Below are positions 47,081 to 56,465 of a stretch of 64,000 bases of DNA, in pieces. How positions within the stretch are numbered: the stretch's first letter is position 1; the number at the start of each line of letters is the position of its first letter. This DNA comes from Mesorhizobium sp. YIM 152430 (lineage in GTDB: Bacteria > Pseudomonadota > Alphaproteobacteria > Rhizobiales > Rhizobiaceae): the NCBI RefSeq assembly GCF_029210365.1, contig NZ_JARGES010000027.1, positions 186,001 through 250,000 of the forward strand, read 5' to 3'. Position numbers and translations under genes: made by a program. The notes below the pieces were generated by a model. The model did not search any database, was not told the DNA's origin, and was given only the letters and a program-made list of their open reading frames with translations.

Positions 47081-48112
47081 ATGTCGAAGAAGTTGCTTGC
47101 CGCACCGCTCGTCGCTGCCAGCCTTGCAGCGCTGATGTCCAACTCCGCACTGGCGCAGGACGCGCCCGTCGAACTGCGTTTCGCCCATTGGCTGCCGCCG
47201 CAGCACCCCCTGCACACGATGGGCATGACCGAATGGATCGAATCCATCGAGGAGGCGTCCGGCGGCTCGATCACGATCACGATCTATCCGGCGCAGCAAC
47301 TCGGGCAGGCAGGCGATCACTACGACATGGCGCGCGACGGCATCGCCGACATCTCTTTCGTGAATCCGGGCTATCAGCCGGGCCGCTTCCCGATCATCGC
47401 GGCCGGCGAATTGCCGTTCCTCGCGTCGAACGCGACCGGAGGGTCGGCTGCGCTGGACGCCTGGTATCGCGAATATTCCGAACAGGAAATGGCCGACGTG
47501 AAAGCCTGCCTCGTTCACTTCCATTCGCCCGGCACCTTTCATTCGCGCGAGCCGATCAGGGTGCCCGAGGACGTGCGCGGACTGAATGTTCGCCCGGCTC
47601 ATGCGACCATGGCGGCCTTCGTCTCGGCGCTCGGCGGCCAGAACTTCCAGGTCTCGGCGCCCGAAGCGCGCGACGCACTGGAACGTGGCGTCGCCGACGT
47701 GATCTCCTTCCCGTGGAATTCGATCCTGATCTTCGGCATCGAGGGCGTGGCGACCAACCATCTCGACCTTCCGCTTTATGCGACGACCTTTGCCTGGACG
47801 ATCAACAAGGCGCGCTACGAAGGATTGTCGGACGCGCAGCGGCAGGTCATCGACGATCACTGCACCACCGAATGGGCCGAAAGGGTTGCAACCGGCTGGG
47901 CCGGCGACGAGGATTCGGGCCGCGAGACGCTGATCGCCATGGAGGGTCACGAGGCCTACGTCCCGACCGACGAGGAGGTCTCGCTTTGGCGCGAGGCCGC
48001 GGCTCCCTTGAAAGACAACTGGACGCAGGCCGTCACCGGCGCCGGACATGATGCCGACGCGGTCTTCCAGGGGCTTGTCGACGCACTCGAAGAGCGCGAC
48101 GCTGCGTATTGA
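47081..48112 (+). CDS. dctP: TRAP transporter periplasmic substrate-binding protein (DctP family)
   Basis: A 343-residue protein with a Sec signal peptide (LLAAPLVAASLAALMSNSALA, cleavage near residue 25). The mature part ELRFAHWLPPQHPLHTMGMT and GRFPIIAAGELPFLA are typical of DctP binding proteins; the carboxylate-binding Arg is probably in PEDVRGLNVRPAHA. It collects an organic acid in the periplasm for the DctQM permease encoded next. The ribosome site GGGAGGAGG is strong. Ligand unknown. Confidence 0.92.
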   Translation: MSKKLLAAPLVAASLAALMSNSALAQDAPVELRFAHWLPPQHPLHTMGMTEWIESIEEASGGSITITIYPAQQLGQAGDHYDMARDGIADISFVNPGYQPGRFPIIAAGELPFLASNATGGSAALDAWYREYSEQEMADVKACLVHFHSPGTFHSREPIRVPEDVRGLNVRPAHATMAAFVSALGGQNFQVSAPEARDALERGVADVISFPWNSILIFGIEGVATNHLDLPLYATTFAWTINKARYEGLSDAQRQVIDDHCTTEWAERVATGWAGDEDSGRETLIAMEGHEAYVPTDEEVSLWREAAAPLKDNWTQAVTGAGHDADAVFQGLVDALEERDAAY

Positions 48113-48185
48113 CGACGTATTGTCGCTCGATCGATTCCGTTGATGCGGGATCGGTCGATGCGCTCGGCTGGAGGAGACGGCGCCG

Positions 48186-48689
48186 ATGATCAGGGGTGAA
48201 GCGGCGCTTCGGCGCATGGTTAGACTCGTCGACGGGGCGGCGGCCGTCTTCCTGGCGGTCATCACCATCCTTACCTTCGCCGCAGTGATCATGCGCTACG
48301 TCTTGCAGATGCCGTTTCCCGGCTCGTTCGATGTCAGCCGGCTGCTGCTCGGTGTGGCGATCTTCTGGGGCATCGCCGCAGCCGCTTACCGCAAGGACCA
48401 CATCCAGGTGGATCTGTTCTGGCAGATCCTGCCGCCGGCGGGCCGGCGCGTTCTCGACGTCTTTTCCGACATCGTGTTCGCGATCTTCATGGCGGCGATG
48501 GCCTGGATGCTGTTCTGGCAGGTCGACCGGGTGCGTCTGTCGCGCCAGACCACCTTCGAACTGGCAATCCCGATCTGGCCCTTCTATGGTATCGCCTGGC
48601 TGGGCATCGGGCTTTGCGTGCTCGTACTCGTCGCCCGCATCCTGCGCGGCTTCGTCACCCCTCTCGGCGATCCGGCTGAAAATTCATGA
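48186..48689 (+). CDS. dctQ: TRAP transporter small permease (DctQ)
   Basis: A 167-residue inner-membrane protein with four helices, the small TRAP subunit. The core RRMVRLVDGAAAVFLAVITI, the charged loop AAYRKDHIQVDLFWQILPPA and the last helix pair follow the family pattern. It docks with DctM to form the sodium-coupled permease. Its stop overlaps the dctM start. Confidence 0.92.
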   Translation: MIRGEAALRRMVRLVDGAAAVFLAVITILTFAAVIMRYVLQMPFPGSFDVSRLLLGVAIFWGIAAAAYRKDHIQVDLFWQILPPAGRRVLDVFSDIVFAIFMAAMAWMLFWQVDRVRLSRQTTFELAIPIWPFYGIAWLGIGLCVLVLVARILRGFVTPLGDPAENS

Positions 48690-49990
48690 TGACCACCGAT
48701 TTCGTCGCAGTCGGCGGCTTCGTCGCCCTGTTCGCTCTTCTGATCCTGCGCGTTCCCATCGGCGTTGCGATGGGGGTGATCGGCGTCGGCGGCTTCGGCC
48801 TGCTTGCGGCCTGGGACCCGGCGCTGAATCTTCTGGCGATCTCGCCGATCCGCACGGTGACCGACTATTCGCTCGGCCTGATACCGATGTTCATCCTCAT
48901 GGGAGCGGTGGCTTCGGCCTCGGGCATGAGCGGCGAACTCTACCGCGCCGCCAACGCGTTTCTCGGCCACCGCAAGGGCGGACTGGCGATGGCGACTATC
49001 ACCGCCTGCGGCGGCTTTTCGGCAATCTGCGGCTCTTCGGTGGCGACGGCCGCCACCATGGCGAAGGTCGCGTTGCCGGAGATGAAGCGCTATGGGTATC
49101 CCGACACGCTAGCGACCGGATCGATCGCCGCCGGCGGCACGCTCGGCATTCTCATCCCGCCATCCATCGTGCTCGCGATCTACGGCGTCATGACGGAGCA
49201 GGATATCGGCCAGCTCTTCATCGCCGGCCTCGTTCCCGGCATCCTGGCCATGGTGATGTATCTGATCACGGTGCAGCTCTATATCCGGTTTCGCGGCATC
49301 GAGATCCCGGTCCAGGAGCGGATCGGCTGGGGTGAGCGGCTTGGGGCGCTGCGCGGCGTGTGGGCGATCGTCCTTCTCTTCGTCTTCATTATCGGCGGCA
49401 TCTATGGCGGCATCTTCACGCCCTCGGAAGCCGCGGGAATGGGGGCTGCCGGCGCCATCGTGATTTCCATGGTCCGCCGCAGGCTGCCGCTGAAGCGGCT
49501 GTTCGCGTGTCTTCTGGAAAGCATCCAGGTGACGGCGGGCATTTTCATGATCCTGATCGGCGCGATCCTGTTCGGCTATTTCCTCACGATCACGCAGACG
49601 CCGCAGAAGGTGACGAACTTCCTGCTCGGCCTCGAACTTGGCGCCTATCCGACCCTGCTCCTGATCCTTCTTTTCATGATCGCACTCGGCTGCATCCTCG
49701 ACGCGATGGCGATGATCATCCTGATGATTCCGATCCTGTTTCCGGTCGCCATGGCGCTCGGCTTCGATCCGATCTGGTTCGGCGTCGTCATCGTGATGAC
49801 GGTGGAACTGGGCATGATCACGCCGCCGATCGGCATGAACGTCTTCGTCATCAACTCGCTGGCGCGCGATGTGCCGTTGCAGAAGATCTATGCCGGCGTC
49901 ATGCCGTTCGTGATGACGGACGTGGTCAGGCTGGGCCTGATCATCCTGTTCCCCGCCATCGTGCTCTTCCTGCCGCAGACGATGCGGTAG
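48686..49990 (+). CDS. dctM: TRAP transporter large permease (DctM)
   Basis: A 434-residue inner-membrane protein with about twelve helices that carries out sodium-driven uptake of the substrate delivered by DctP. Conserved features are IGVAMGVIGVGGFG, FSAICGSSVATAATMAKVALP and ELGMITPPIGMNVFVINSLA. It overlaps dctQ and ends the rightward operon, 18 bases from the convergent ThDP enzyme gene. Confidence 0.94.
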   Translation: MMTTDFVAVGGFVALFALLILRVPIGVAMGVIGVGGFGLLAAWDPALNLLAISPIRTVTDYSLGLIPMFILMGAVASASGMSGELYRAANAFLGHRKGGLAMATITACGGFSAICGSSVATAATMAKVALPEMKRYGYPDTLATGSIAAGGTLGILIPPSIVLAIYGVMTEQDIGQLFIAGLVPGILAMVMYLITVQLYIRFRGIEIPVQERIGWGERLGALRGVWAIVLLFVFIIGGIYGGIFTPSEAAGMGAAGAIVISMVRRRLPLKRLFACLLESIQVTAGIFMILIGAILFGYFLTITQTPQKVTNFLLGLELGAYPTLLLILLFMIALGCILDAMAMIILMIPILFPVAMALGFDPIWFGVVIVMTVELGMITPPIGMNVFVINSLARDVPLQKIYAGVMPFVMTDVVRLGLIILFPAIVLFLPQTMR

Positions 49991-50008
49991 GTGCCACGCG
50001 CGGGACCG

Positions 50009-51733
50009 CTACCCGATCGCGACCTCGACGAGGGCGAGCTGGCGCTTTTCCTCGATATGCCGGATCGCCTTCTTCAGCGCGCGGGGCAGGTCGTCTGCGC
50101 TCGTCACCTTCACGGCATAGGCGCGGCTTGCCTCGGCGACCTTGGTGAAGTCGGGCGAGGGGTCGAGCGAAGTCAGTGGCATCCGGTTGGCCCTGGCCGC
50201 ATAGCCGTGGGGGTAAAGCCCGGTCACCGAATGGCGCACCGCGCCCCATTCGGAATTGTTGAGGATGACGACGAGGATCGGCAGGGCGAGCGCCTCGGCG
50301 ATCTGGTGGCAGGCGACCGGATTGGAAAACACATAGGAGCCGTCGCCCATCGTCGCCACGACGAGCTTCGAGCGGTCGGCAAGCTGCATTCCCATGGCGC
50401 AGGGAAACGACCAGCCGAGCCCGCCCGCATGTGGCTCCTGATGCCAGGAATTGTGCCTGTCGAGCGCCATCGGATCGAGCGGACAGCCAAGTTCGGAGAG
50501 GACAGTCGCGTTCTTGCCCGAGATCGCATCGGACAGGCATTTCGACACATAAGCCTTCGACATCGGCTCGCTCGAAGCGGCGGCCTGCGCGACCCTGGCG
50601 CGAATTTGCGGAACCCGTTCGGACAGAAGCGTCTGGCGCTTCATTCTCGCGCCGACGTGCCGGTTCATCATCGGCCGCATCGCGGCGGCGAGCGCGAGAA
50701 GACCGTCCTCGTTCGGGCAGGCGATCGTCACGTCGGAACGGAAATTGCGCACCGGCGTCCGGGCGAAGAGCGGGTCGGGACCCATATGGACGAACTTTGC
50801 ATCGGGCGACGGCTTGTGCGTGTCCGGCCACCACGGGGCAAGCGCGTCGAGCACCAGTACGACATCGGCCTCGCCCAGCCAGGGCATCGGATCGGCGCCG
50901 ACATGGCACGGATGATCGGTCGCGATGGCAGTCGCCACCGCCCACCATTGGCAGACCGGAATCGACCAGTCCGAGGCGAGTTGGGACAACGCCGCGAAAC
51001 CCGCTTCGCTGCCGGCGCCGCGCTGGGCCACGATCAGCGGATTGCGCGCTTCGGCCAGCATCTTTGCGGCCTGACCGATCAGCGCCATGTCCGGCGCCGT
51101 GCGTGTGGGCTGGATGGAAGGCGGGGCTTCCAGGCTGTCGGCTTCCACATCCTCGCACAAAACTTCGCGCGGCAGGCTCAGATAGACGGGGCCCTTCGGC
51201 GTCGAATTGGCGATGGCGTGGGCACGGTCGAGAAGCGGGCCGATCTGCTCGGGATAGCGAAGTTCATAATCCCATTTCGACGCTTCGCGCACCAGCGCCG
51301 TCTGATCGCGCATTTCCTGACCCCAGCCGATCGGAACGGTCCGGGCGCCGAAGCGGCCTTCCTCGGTGACGGGGGTGCGACCCGACATCATCAGGATGGG
51401 CACCTGATCGACGGCTGCATTGATCGCGCCGATGGAACCGTTCGCCAGCCCGACATTCGTATGAAGGATCACGGCCTGCGCCTTGCCGGTCGCGAAATAA
51501 TAGCCGTGCGCCATGCCCATCGCTGCGTGCTCGTGCGGCATTACGATGGCTTGGGGAAGCGGAATATCTTTGGCGGACGCTTCGGCAAGACCCTCGATGA
51601 TGGGCGGAAAGTCGGTTCCCGAATTGCAGAACACATAGTCGACGCCGAGCGCCTTCAGGCGCGTGAAGAGCGCTGCGCCGGCCGTCATCGTCTTGCTACC
51701 GACGGTCTTCTTTCCGGCGAGACTCTTCAGCAT
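50009..51733 (-). CDS. thiamine diphosphate-dependent enzyme (acetolactate synthase-like)
   Basis: A 574-residue cytosolic enzyme of the acetolactate synthase/benzoylformate decarboxylase superfamily. The N-terminal Pyr domain has the cofactor-activating Glu68 in MPHEHAAMGMAHGYYF, the middle domain spans ~200-330, and the C-terminal PP domain carries the ThDP motif GDGSYVFSNP with LNNSEWG. It lacks obvious FAD-binding hallmarks. GGGAGG five bases before ATG 51733 fixes the start. It probably decarboxylates or carboligates a 2-oxoacid; a link to the ligand of the adjacent TRAP transporter is inferred from neighbourhood and a shared operator-like dyad. Confidence 0.85.
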   Translation of the reverse strand: MLKSLAGKKTVGSKTMTAGAALFTRLKALGVDYVFCNSGTDFPPIIEGLAEASAKDIPLPQAIVMPHEHAAMGMAHGYYFATGKAQAVILHTNVGLANGSIGAINAAVDQVPILMMSGRTPVTEEGRFGARTVPIGWGQEMRDQTALVREASKWDYELRYPEQIGPLLDRAHAIANSTPKGPVYLSLPREVLCEDVEADSLEAPPSIQPTRTAPDMALIGQAAKMLAEARNPLIVAQRGAGSEAGFAALSQLASDWSIPVCQWWAVATAIATDHPCHVGADPMPWLGEADVVLVLDALAPWWPDTHKPSPDAKFVHMGPDPLFARTPVRNFRSDVTIACPNEDGLLALAAAMRPMMNRHVGARMKRQTLLSERVPQIRARVAQAAASSEPMSKAYVSKCLSDAISGKNATVLSELGCPLDPMALDRHNSWHQEPHAGGLGWSFPCAMGMQLADRSKLVVATMGDGSYVFSNPVACHQIAEALALPILVVILNNSEWGAVRHSVTGLYPHGYAARANRMPLTSLDPSPDFTKVAEASRAYAVKVTSADDLPRALKKAIRHIEEKRQLALVEVAIG

Positions 51734-51765
51734 CGATACCTCCCTCGATCGACGCGGATTGCGCG

Positions 51766-51788
51766 ATCAAACTAGTTTGATATCAAAC
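51766..51788. promoter_or_regulatory. overlapping palindromes, candidate MarR operator for the ThDP enzyme gene
   Basis: Two perfect palindromes overlap: ATCAAACTAGTTTGAT (51766-51781) and GTTTGATATCAAAC (51775-51788). They lie 33-55 bases before the ThDP enzyme start and 29 bases beyond the stop of the MarR gene. Length, symmetry and AT content fit a MarR dimer site, with room for two dimers. Confidence 0.6.
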
Positions 51789-51816
51789 AATCTTTCGGGA
51801 GACGACGCAAGCGCGC

Positions 51817-52296
51817 TTACTCGATCTCGACTGCGATCCGCCGCAGAAGGTTAAGCAGTTCCGCCTTCCTGTCGCCGACGATCTGGTCGAGGCGCCGGTC
51901 GTGCTCGGCGGCATGGCGCGACAGATCCGTCAATCGCGCGGCGCCAGCGGCGGTCGCGAAAAGTGCATAGCTGCGCCGGTCGCGGGCGATGGGCTGCTTT
52001 TCGACGAAACCGTCGCGGATCATGTCGCGCAGGAGCGGCGTCAGGGTCGACTTGTCGCGGCCGGAGGCACGCGAGAGCGTCATCGGCGTGATGCCGGGAT
52101 TGTCCTTGATCAGGCTGAGAAGTGCAAACCAGCCCGGCCGCAGATCGCTTTGTCCCGTCTTGCGCTGGAAGGCGCGGAACGAGGCGTTCTGGGCAAGCCG
52201 CAGATGAAAGCCGATATAATCGTCGAGCTTCCCAAGCACGATCTCTCCGCCTTGCGAGGCCTCGATCTCGCTGCGAAGCGGCTTTGCCTGATTCAT
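51817..52296 (-). CDS. MarR family transcriptional regulator
   Basis: A 159-residue winged-helix regulator. The wing and recognition helix are in ITPMTLSRASGRDKSTLTPLLRDMIRDG (two halves around Lys-Ser-Thr), followed by VEKQPIARDRRSYALFATAAG. ATG 52296 is chosen because GGGGA lies eight bases upstream; the longer frame to 52506 would cover a non-coding region divergent from dusA. It is immediately upstream of the ThDP enzyme, with two palindromes between them, so that gene is the likely target. Confidence 0.88.
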   Translation of the reverse strand: MNQAKPLRSEIEASQGGEIVLGKLDDYIGFHLRLAQNASFRAFQRKTGQSDLRPGWFALLSLIKDNPGITPMTLSRASGRDKSTLTPLLRDMIRDGFVEKQPIARDRRSYALFATAAGAARLTDLSRHAAEHDRRLDQIVGDRKAELLNLLRRIAVEIE

Positions 52297-52499
52297 GAAT
52301 GCGTTCCCCTTGAACCGTTTGTCGATCTTACCGCGTGTTGGGCTGCGCGCAAATCGTGCGCTCGAACACAACCATGAGAGGCAGGGGAAGGAACCGATCA
52401 CGGCAAAAGGGAGAACGTCGAAGCTACCCTGCCGGACACCCCGCGACCTATCCATTCGAGCGCCGATCGGGTAAACCGCCGTGCAAAGGATGAACGTCG

Positions 52500-53501
52500 T
52501 TGACAAGCCAGCTCTATAACAAATCAGTCTTCGCCATCGCCCCGATGATGGACTGGACGGATCGCCACTGCCGGTATTTTCACCGGCAGATGACCGTTCG
52601 CGCGCTTCTCTACACCGAGATGGTGGTGGCCGATGCGGTGATTCATGGCAATCGCGATCGCCTCTTGGGTTTTGCGCCGGAGGAACATCCGGTGGCCTTG
52701 CAACTGGGGGGCAGCGACCCGGACAAACTCGCCAGGGCGGCGGAGATTGCGGCCCAATGGGGCTATGACGAGATCAATCTGAATGTGGGGTGCCCGTCCG
52801 ACCGCGTGCAAAGCGGCACGTTCGGCGCCTGCCTGATGCGCACTCCCGATCTCGTGGCCGAATGCGTCGCGGCGATGAAAGCCTCGGTGTCGGTTCCGGT
52901 CACGGTGAAGTGCCGGATCGGCGTCGATGAACAGGACCCGGAGATCGCCCTCGACGAGCTCGCGGACAAGGTTCTCGCGGCCGGAGCCGACGCGCTTTGG
53001 GTCCATGCGCGCAAAGCCTGGCTGCAAGGGCTGAGCCCGAAGGAGAACCGCGACATCCCGCCGCTCGACTACGACCGCGTCTACCGGCTGAAGGCGCGGC
53101 TCGGCGACGTTTTCGTGGGCATCAATGGCGGCGTCGCCGATCTCGACGAAAGCCTGCGCCATCTGGAGGCGACGGACGGGATCATGATGGGCCGCGCGGC
53201 CTATCACAATCCGGGTCTCCTGGCCGAAATCGACCGGCGCATCTTCGGCGTCGATGCAGACCCGATCGAATGGCACGAACTGATCGACCGGATGGCGGAT
53301 TACTGCGCCGCCCACATCTTCGAAGGTGGGCGGCTGACGCATGTCACGCGGCACATGGTCGGGCTGTTCCATGGAATGCCAGGAGCGCGTCGCTTCCGCC
53401 AGATCCTGTCGACCGATGCCACCAAGCCTGGCGCAGGGCCAGAGGTGCTACGCGCCGCCTTTGCCGAAATCCGCCTGGACCAGTGCCGCGACGCGGCCTG
53501 A
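52500..53501 (+). CDS. dusA: tRNA dihydrouridine synthase A (TTG start)
   Basis: A 333-residue FMN-dependent TIM-barrel enzyme that reduces uridines in the D-loop of tRNA. The FMN site FAIAPMMDWTDRHCRYF and the catalytic Cys in NLNVGCPSDRVQSGTFGACL are diagnostic of DusA. The start is TTG 52500 with AAGGA nine bases upstream. The next in-frame ATG (Met15 or Met16, MMDWTD) would delete the first beta strand and the FMN site edge, so the rare start is preferred. Confidence 0.92.
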   Translation: MTSQLYNKSVFAIAPMMDWTDRHCRYFHRQMTVRALLYTEMVVADAVIHGNRDRLLGFAPEEHPVALQLGGSDPDKLARAAEIAAQWGYDEINLNVGCPSDRVQSGTFGACLMRTPDLVAECVAAMKASVSVPVTVKCRIGVDEQDPEIALDELADKVLAAGADALWVHARKAWLQGLSPKENRDIPPLDYDRVYRLKARLGDVFVGINGGVADLDESLRHLEATDGIMMGRAAYHNPGLLAEIDRRIFGVDADPIEWHELIDRMADYCAAHIFEGGRLTHVTRHMVGLFHGMPGARRFRQILSTDATKPGAGPEVLRAAFAEIRLDQCRDAA

Positions 53502-53565
53502 GCCGGTTTACTTTCCGCCCCCTTCAAGGTAGCGCACGGACGCAACGAATTGCGGGGGAATGCTC

Positions 53566-54399
53566 ATGTCCGGTCTTGATCTGCCGTGGAGCGAGCTTGC
53601 GGTCTTCGCCGCCGCCATCGCCGCCTCCGGCGTCGTCGCGGGGCTGATGGCCGGTATTTTCGGCATCGGCGGCGGCGCAGTGCTCGTGCCGGTCTTCTAT
53701 CAGGTCTTCGGCCTGCTCGGCGTCGACGAGGTTGTACGGATGCATCTGGCCGTCGGCTCGTCGCTGGCGATCATCATCCCGACCTCGATTCGCTCTTTCA
53801 CCGGCCACAAGGCGCGCGGCGCGGTGGATATGGATCTCTTGAAGAGTTTTCTCATTCCGGTTCCGATCGGCGTCGTGCTGGCGTCCATCACCGCCGCCTA
53901 CATATCGAGCGAGGGGCTGCGCGTCATCTTCGCCGTTCTGATGCTGCTCGTCGCGGTGCGGCTCCTGTTCAACCGGGAATCCTGGAAGCTCAAGGGCGAT
54001 CTGCCGGGAACTGGCGGGCGCACGGTGGCAGGCGTCGTCATCGGCTATTTCTCGACGCTCATGGGCATCGGTGGCGGCGTCATGAACAACACCTTCATGA
54101 CGATCTACGGCCGGCCGATGCACCAGGCCGTCGCCACCTCGTCCGGCGTCGGCGTCCTGATCGCGATCCCCGGCACGATCGGCTATATCTGGGCCGGCTG
54201 GGGCCATCCCGACCTGCCCATCGCCTCGACCGGTTTCATCAACTGGGTCGCCGTCGCGCTGATCATCCCGATCGCGCTGATCGTGACGCCCTATGGCGTC
54301 CGGATCGCCCATGCCTTGAAGAAACGCCAGCTCGAAGTCGCCTTCGGGCTGTTCTGCATCTTCATCTCGGCGCGGTTCTTTTGGAGCCTGGCCGCCTGA
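53566..54399 (+). CDS. sulfite exporter TauE/SafE (TSUP) family permease
   Basis: A 277-residue inner-membrane protein with eight helices. The duplicated family motifs GLMAGIFGIGGGAVLVPVF (residues ~26-45) and YFSTLMGIGGGVMNNTFMTI (~165-184) are clear. TSUP permeases move organosulfur compounds, sulfite or organic anions; the substrate is not identifiable. ATG 53566 follows GGGGGAA at six bases, while ATG 53560 would overlap that site. Confidence 0.9.
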   Translation: MSGLDLPWSELAVFAAAIAASGVVAGLMAGIFGIGGGAVLVPVFYQVFGLLGVDEVVRMHLAVGSSLAIIIPTSIRSFTGHKARGAVDMDLLKSFLIPVPIGVVLASITAAYISSEGLRVIFAVLMLLVAVRLLFNRESWKLKGDLPGTGGRTVAGVVIGYFSTLMGIGGGVMNNTFMTIYGRPMHQAVATSSGVGVLIAIPGTIGYIWAGWGHPDLPIASTGFINWVAVALIIPIALIVTPYGVRIAHALKKRQLEVAFGLFCIFISARFFWSLAA

Positions 54400-54402
54400 T
54401 CC

Positions 54403-55107
54403 TCAGTCACGCAGGATGAGCCGCTCGCCGCGCATGTCGAAGCCGGACAGCGAGCCGATGAAATTCATGCCGAGAAGCGTGCGGTCGAGCTGACCTTCGC
54501 CAACGACGAGCGCGGGCAGGCGGGTGCGCGAAATCTCGCCGATGCGGATTTCATCGAGCGTGATGCGTGCCGCCTGTGCCTGGCCGTTTGCGGTCATGAC
54601 GGGCACCGTGTAGCTGAGCGCGTCGGGATCGAGACCGATCCGGCGGGCGTCGGCGGAACTCAAAACGGTCGTCGTCGCGCCGGTATCGACGACCGTGTTG
54701 ACGCTCGTGCCGTTGATCGAGGCCCGAATCTCGAAATGACCGTTCGCCATCCGCTCGATCATGACCGCCGCGCGACCGTCATCGCCGATCAGCGAGAGCG
54801 GGCTGCCGGGAATGAGTCCGGCGGTCAGGCGGCTGCCGACATCCTGCAATTCGTAGCGGTACTGGTAGCCGACCATCAGCGTCATGATGATGACGAGCCA
54901 GATGGCGAACGTGCGCGCCATCGGCCCGAAGCGCTGGCCGGAGCCGAGCAGGCCGACGGCGACGACGGCTCCGAGAAGCCCCAGATAGAGCGTGCGCGCG
55001 AAGCTGTCCCCGTCGAGACCGAAGAGCGTGCCGCTGTCGCCCGTCGCGATCAGCGCGACGAGGCCGAGCGCCATGATGGCGATAATGATCCAGAACAGGC
55101 GTCCCAT
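54403..55107 (-). CDS. TIGR02281-type retropepsin-like aspartic protease, membrane-anchored
   Basis: A 234-residue protein with three hydrophobic helices in the first ~80 residues and a periplasmic retropepsin-like domain. The catalytic motif VVDTGATTTVLS (DTG) appears once, and the ALVVGEGQLDRTLLGMNFIG end matches the TIGR02281 clan AA family. Retropepsins act as dimers with one DTG per chain. The ATG overlaps the DUF1289 stop by one base. The substrate is unknown. Confidence 0.9.
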   Translation of the reverse strand: MGRLFWIIIAIMALGLVALIATGDSGTLFGLDGDSFARTLYLGLLGAVVAVGLLGSGQRFGPMARTFAIWLVIIMTLMVGYQYRYELQDVGSRLTAGLIPGSPLSLIGDDGRAAVMIERMANGHFEIRASINGTSVNTVVDTGATTTVLSSADARRIGLDPDALSYTVPVMTANGQAQAARITLDEIRIGEISRTRLPALVVGEGQLDRTLLGMNFIGSLSGFDMRGERLILRD

Positions 55108-55346
55108 CACTCAATCCTGCCCAGATCACGTTCGCGCGCCATGCGGGCACGTCGGGTTTCGCGGCGGGGGCGGCGCTCCATCGTCTCGAGCCGCGCGGGC
55201 AGTTCGGCCATCGTCTCGCGCCGCGCCTGCGTCGACATCGTCATCCACGCGCCGATTTCCTCACGCGTGCGCCCGCAGCCGAAACAGTAGCCCGTCGTCA
55301 TGTCGATCGAACAGACGAGAATGCAGGGCGATTCGATCGGCGTCAT
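55107..55346 (-). CDS. DUF1289 family protein
   Basis: A 79-residue protein with the motif SPCILVCSIDMTTGYCFGCGRTREEI, four cysteines in a C-x3-C...C-x2-C pattern that may bind metal. The C-terminal half is Arg-rich. MTPIES at 55346 is chosen over Met codons at 55367 and 55370 because AAGGA lies seven bases upstream. It forms an operon with the retropepsin-like gene and is divergent from cobT. Function unknown. Confidence 0.88.
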   Translation of the reverse strand: MTPIESPCILVCSIDMTTGYCFGCGRTREEIGAWMTMSTQARRETMAELPARLETMERRPRRETRRARMARERDLGRIE

Positions 55347-55474
55347 GAAATGTTCCTTGCCATCCATCACAGATGGGCCAAATGGCGGGACCGTGCAAGA
55401 CGAGCGGCGGCATCCGCCATTGTGATACCGACGCGACTTGGATAAGCGCTAGGGCACAGTTTGAGGAGCATTCG

Positions 55475-56464
55475 ATGACCAGCGGCCTGCCTTTCGACGA
55501 CTATCGCGACCTTTTGCACCGCCTGCCCGAAGCCGACAGGACGGCGCGGCGCGATGCGGAAGCGCGTCTGCGGCTGCTCGAAGACCAGGGGGTTCCGCTG
55601 GGCCGCATGGGCGAAATGGCCGTCTGGCTGGCCGGATGGCAGGGCCGCAGTCAGCCGCAGATTTCGCGGCCGATGGTGACGCTCTTCGCCGGCACCCATG
55701 GCATCGCGAAACATGGCATCAGCACGCGGCAGGCGAGCGAGACGCAGGCCATGGTCGAGTTCTGCGCGGCGGGGGGCGCGGCGATCAACCAGATCTGCGC
55801 GGCGAACGATTTCGGCCTGAAGGTCTTCGACCTTGCGCTACATCTGCCGGTCGAGGACATCTCGGAAGGTCCGGCCTTCGACGAGCGCGGCTGCGCGGTG
55901 ACAATGGCCTTCGGCATGGAGGCGATCGCCGGTGGCGCGGACCTGATCTGCATCGGCAGCCTCGGCGTCGGCGGCGAAACGGTCGCGGCGGCTCTCCTGA
56001 TGGCCCTGCACGGTAAGGCCGCGCTCGACTGGATCGAGCCGGTGGGCGAACCTGATCTGACCGAAAGGCGCATCCGCCTGATCGACAGGGCCGTCGAACT
56101 CCATGGCGGCCATGTGAAGGATCCGCTGGAAGCACTGCGCCGCCTCGGCGGGCGCGAGATCGCCGCGATCGCAGGCGCGATCCTCGCGGCGCGGATGGAA
56201 CGCATTCCCGTGGTGCTCGACGGGATCGTGTCGCTGGCGTCGGCGGCGGTGCTTCACGGCGTGCGGCCGGACGCGATCGACCACTGCCTGCTCGGTCACG
56301 CCACGACCAATCGCGGCCAGCGCCATGCGGCACAGGCGCTCGCCCTGAAGCCGATCCTCGATCTCGAAATGGGCGAAGGCGAGGGGATCGGCGCGGCGAT
56401 GGGGGCGTTGGTGCTGAAGAATGCGGCCCAGACATTCGGCTCGATGACGATACGGCAGAACTGA
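55475..56464 (+). CDS. cobT: nicotinate-nucleotide--dimethylbenzimidazole phosphoribosyltransferase
   Basis: A 329-residue enzyme of cobalamin lower-ligand assembly that transfers phosphoribose from nicotinate mononucleotide to 5,6-dimethylbenzimidazole. The motifs LFAGTHGIAKHGIS, FCAAGGAAINQICAAN and the GEGEGIGAAMGAL catalytic-glutamate end are typical. ATG 55475 follows GAGGA. The 128-base divergent spacer to the DUF1289 gene shows no recognisable cobalamin riboswitch. cobS, usually adjacent, is not in the window. Confidence 0.94.
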   Translation: MTSGLPFDDYRDLLHRLPEADRTARRDAEARLRLLEDQGVPLGRMGEMAVWLAGWQGRSQPQISRPMVTLFAGTHGIAKHGISTRQASETQAMVEFCAAGGAAINQICAANDFGLKVFDLALHLPVEDISEGPAFDERGCAVTMAFGMEAIAGGADLICIGSLGVGGETVAAALLMALHGKAALDWIEPVGEPDLTERRIRLIDRAVELHGGHVKDPLEALRRLGGREIAAIAGAILAARMERIPVVLDGIVSLASAAVLHGVRPDAIDHCLLGHATTNRGQRHAAQALALKPILDLEMGEGEGIGAAMGALVLKNAAQTFGSMTIRQN

Positions 56465-56465
56465 T

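Noticed and set aside
52490-52500. ATG near 52490 as the dusA start
   Set aside because: It is out of frame with dusA; the in-frame TTG at 52500 with a good ribosome site is preferred.
55347-55474. Cobalamin riboswitch upstream of cobT
   Set aside because: The spacer is too short for the fold and no B12-box-like segment was seen.
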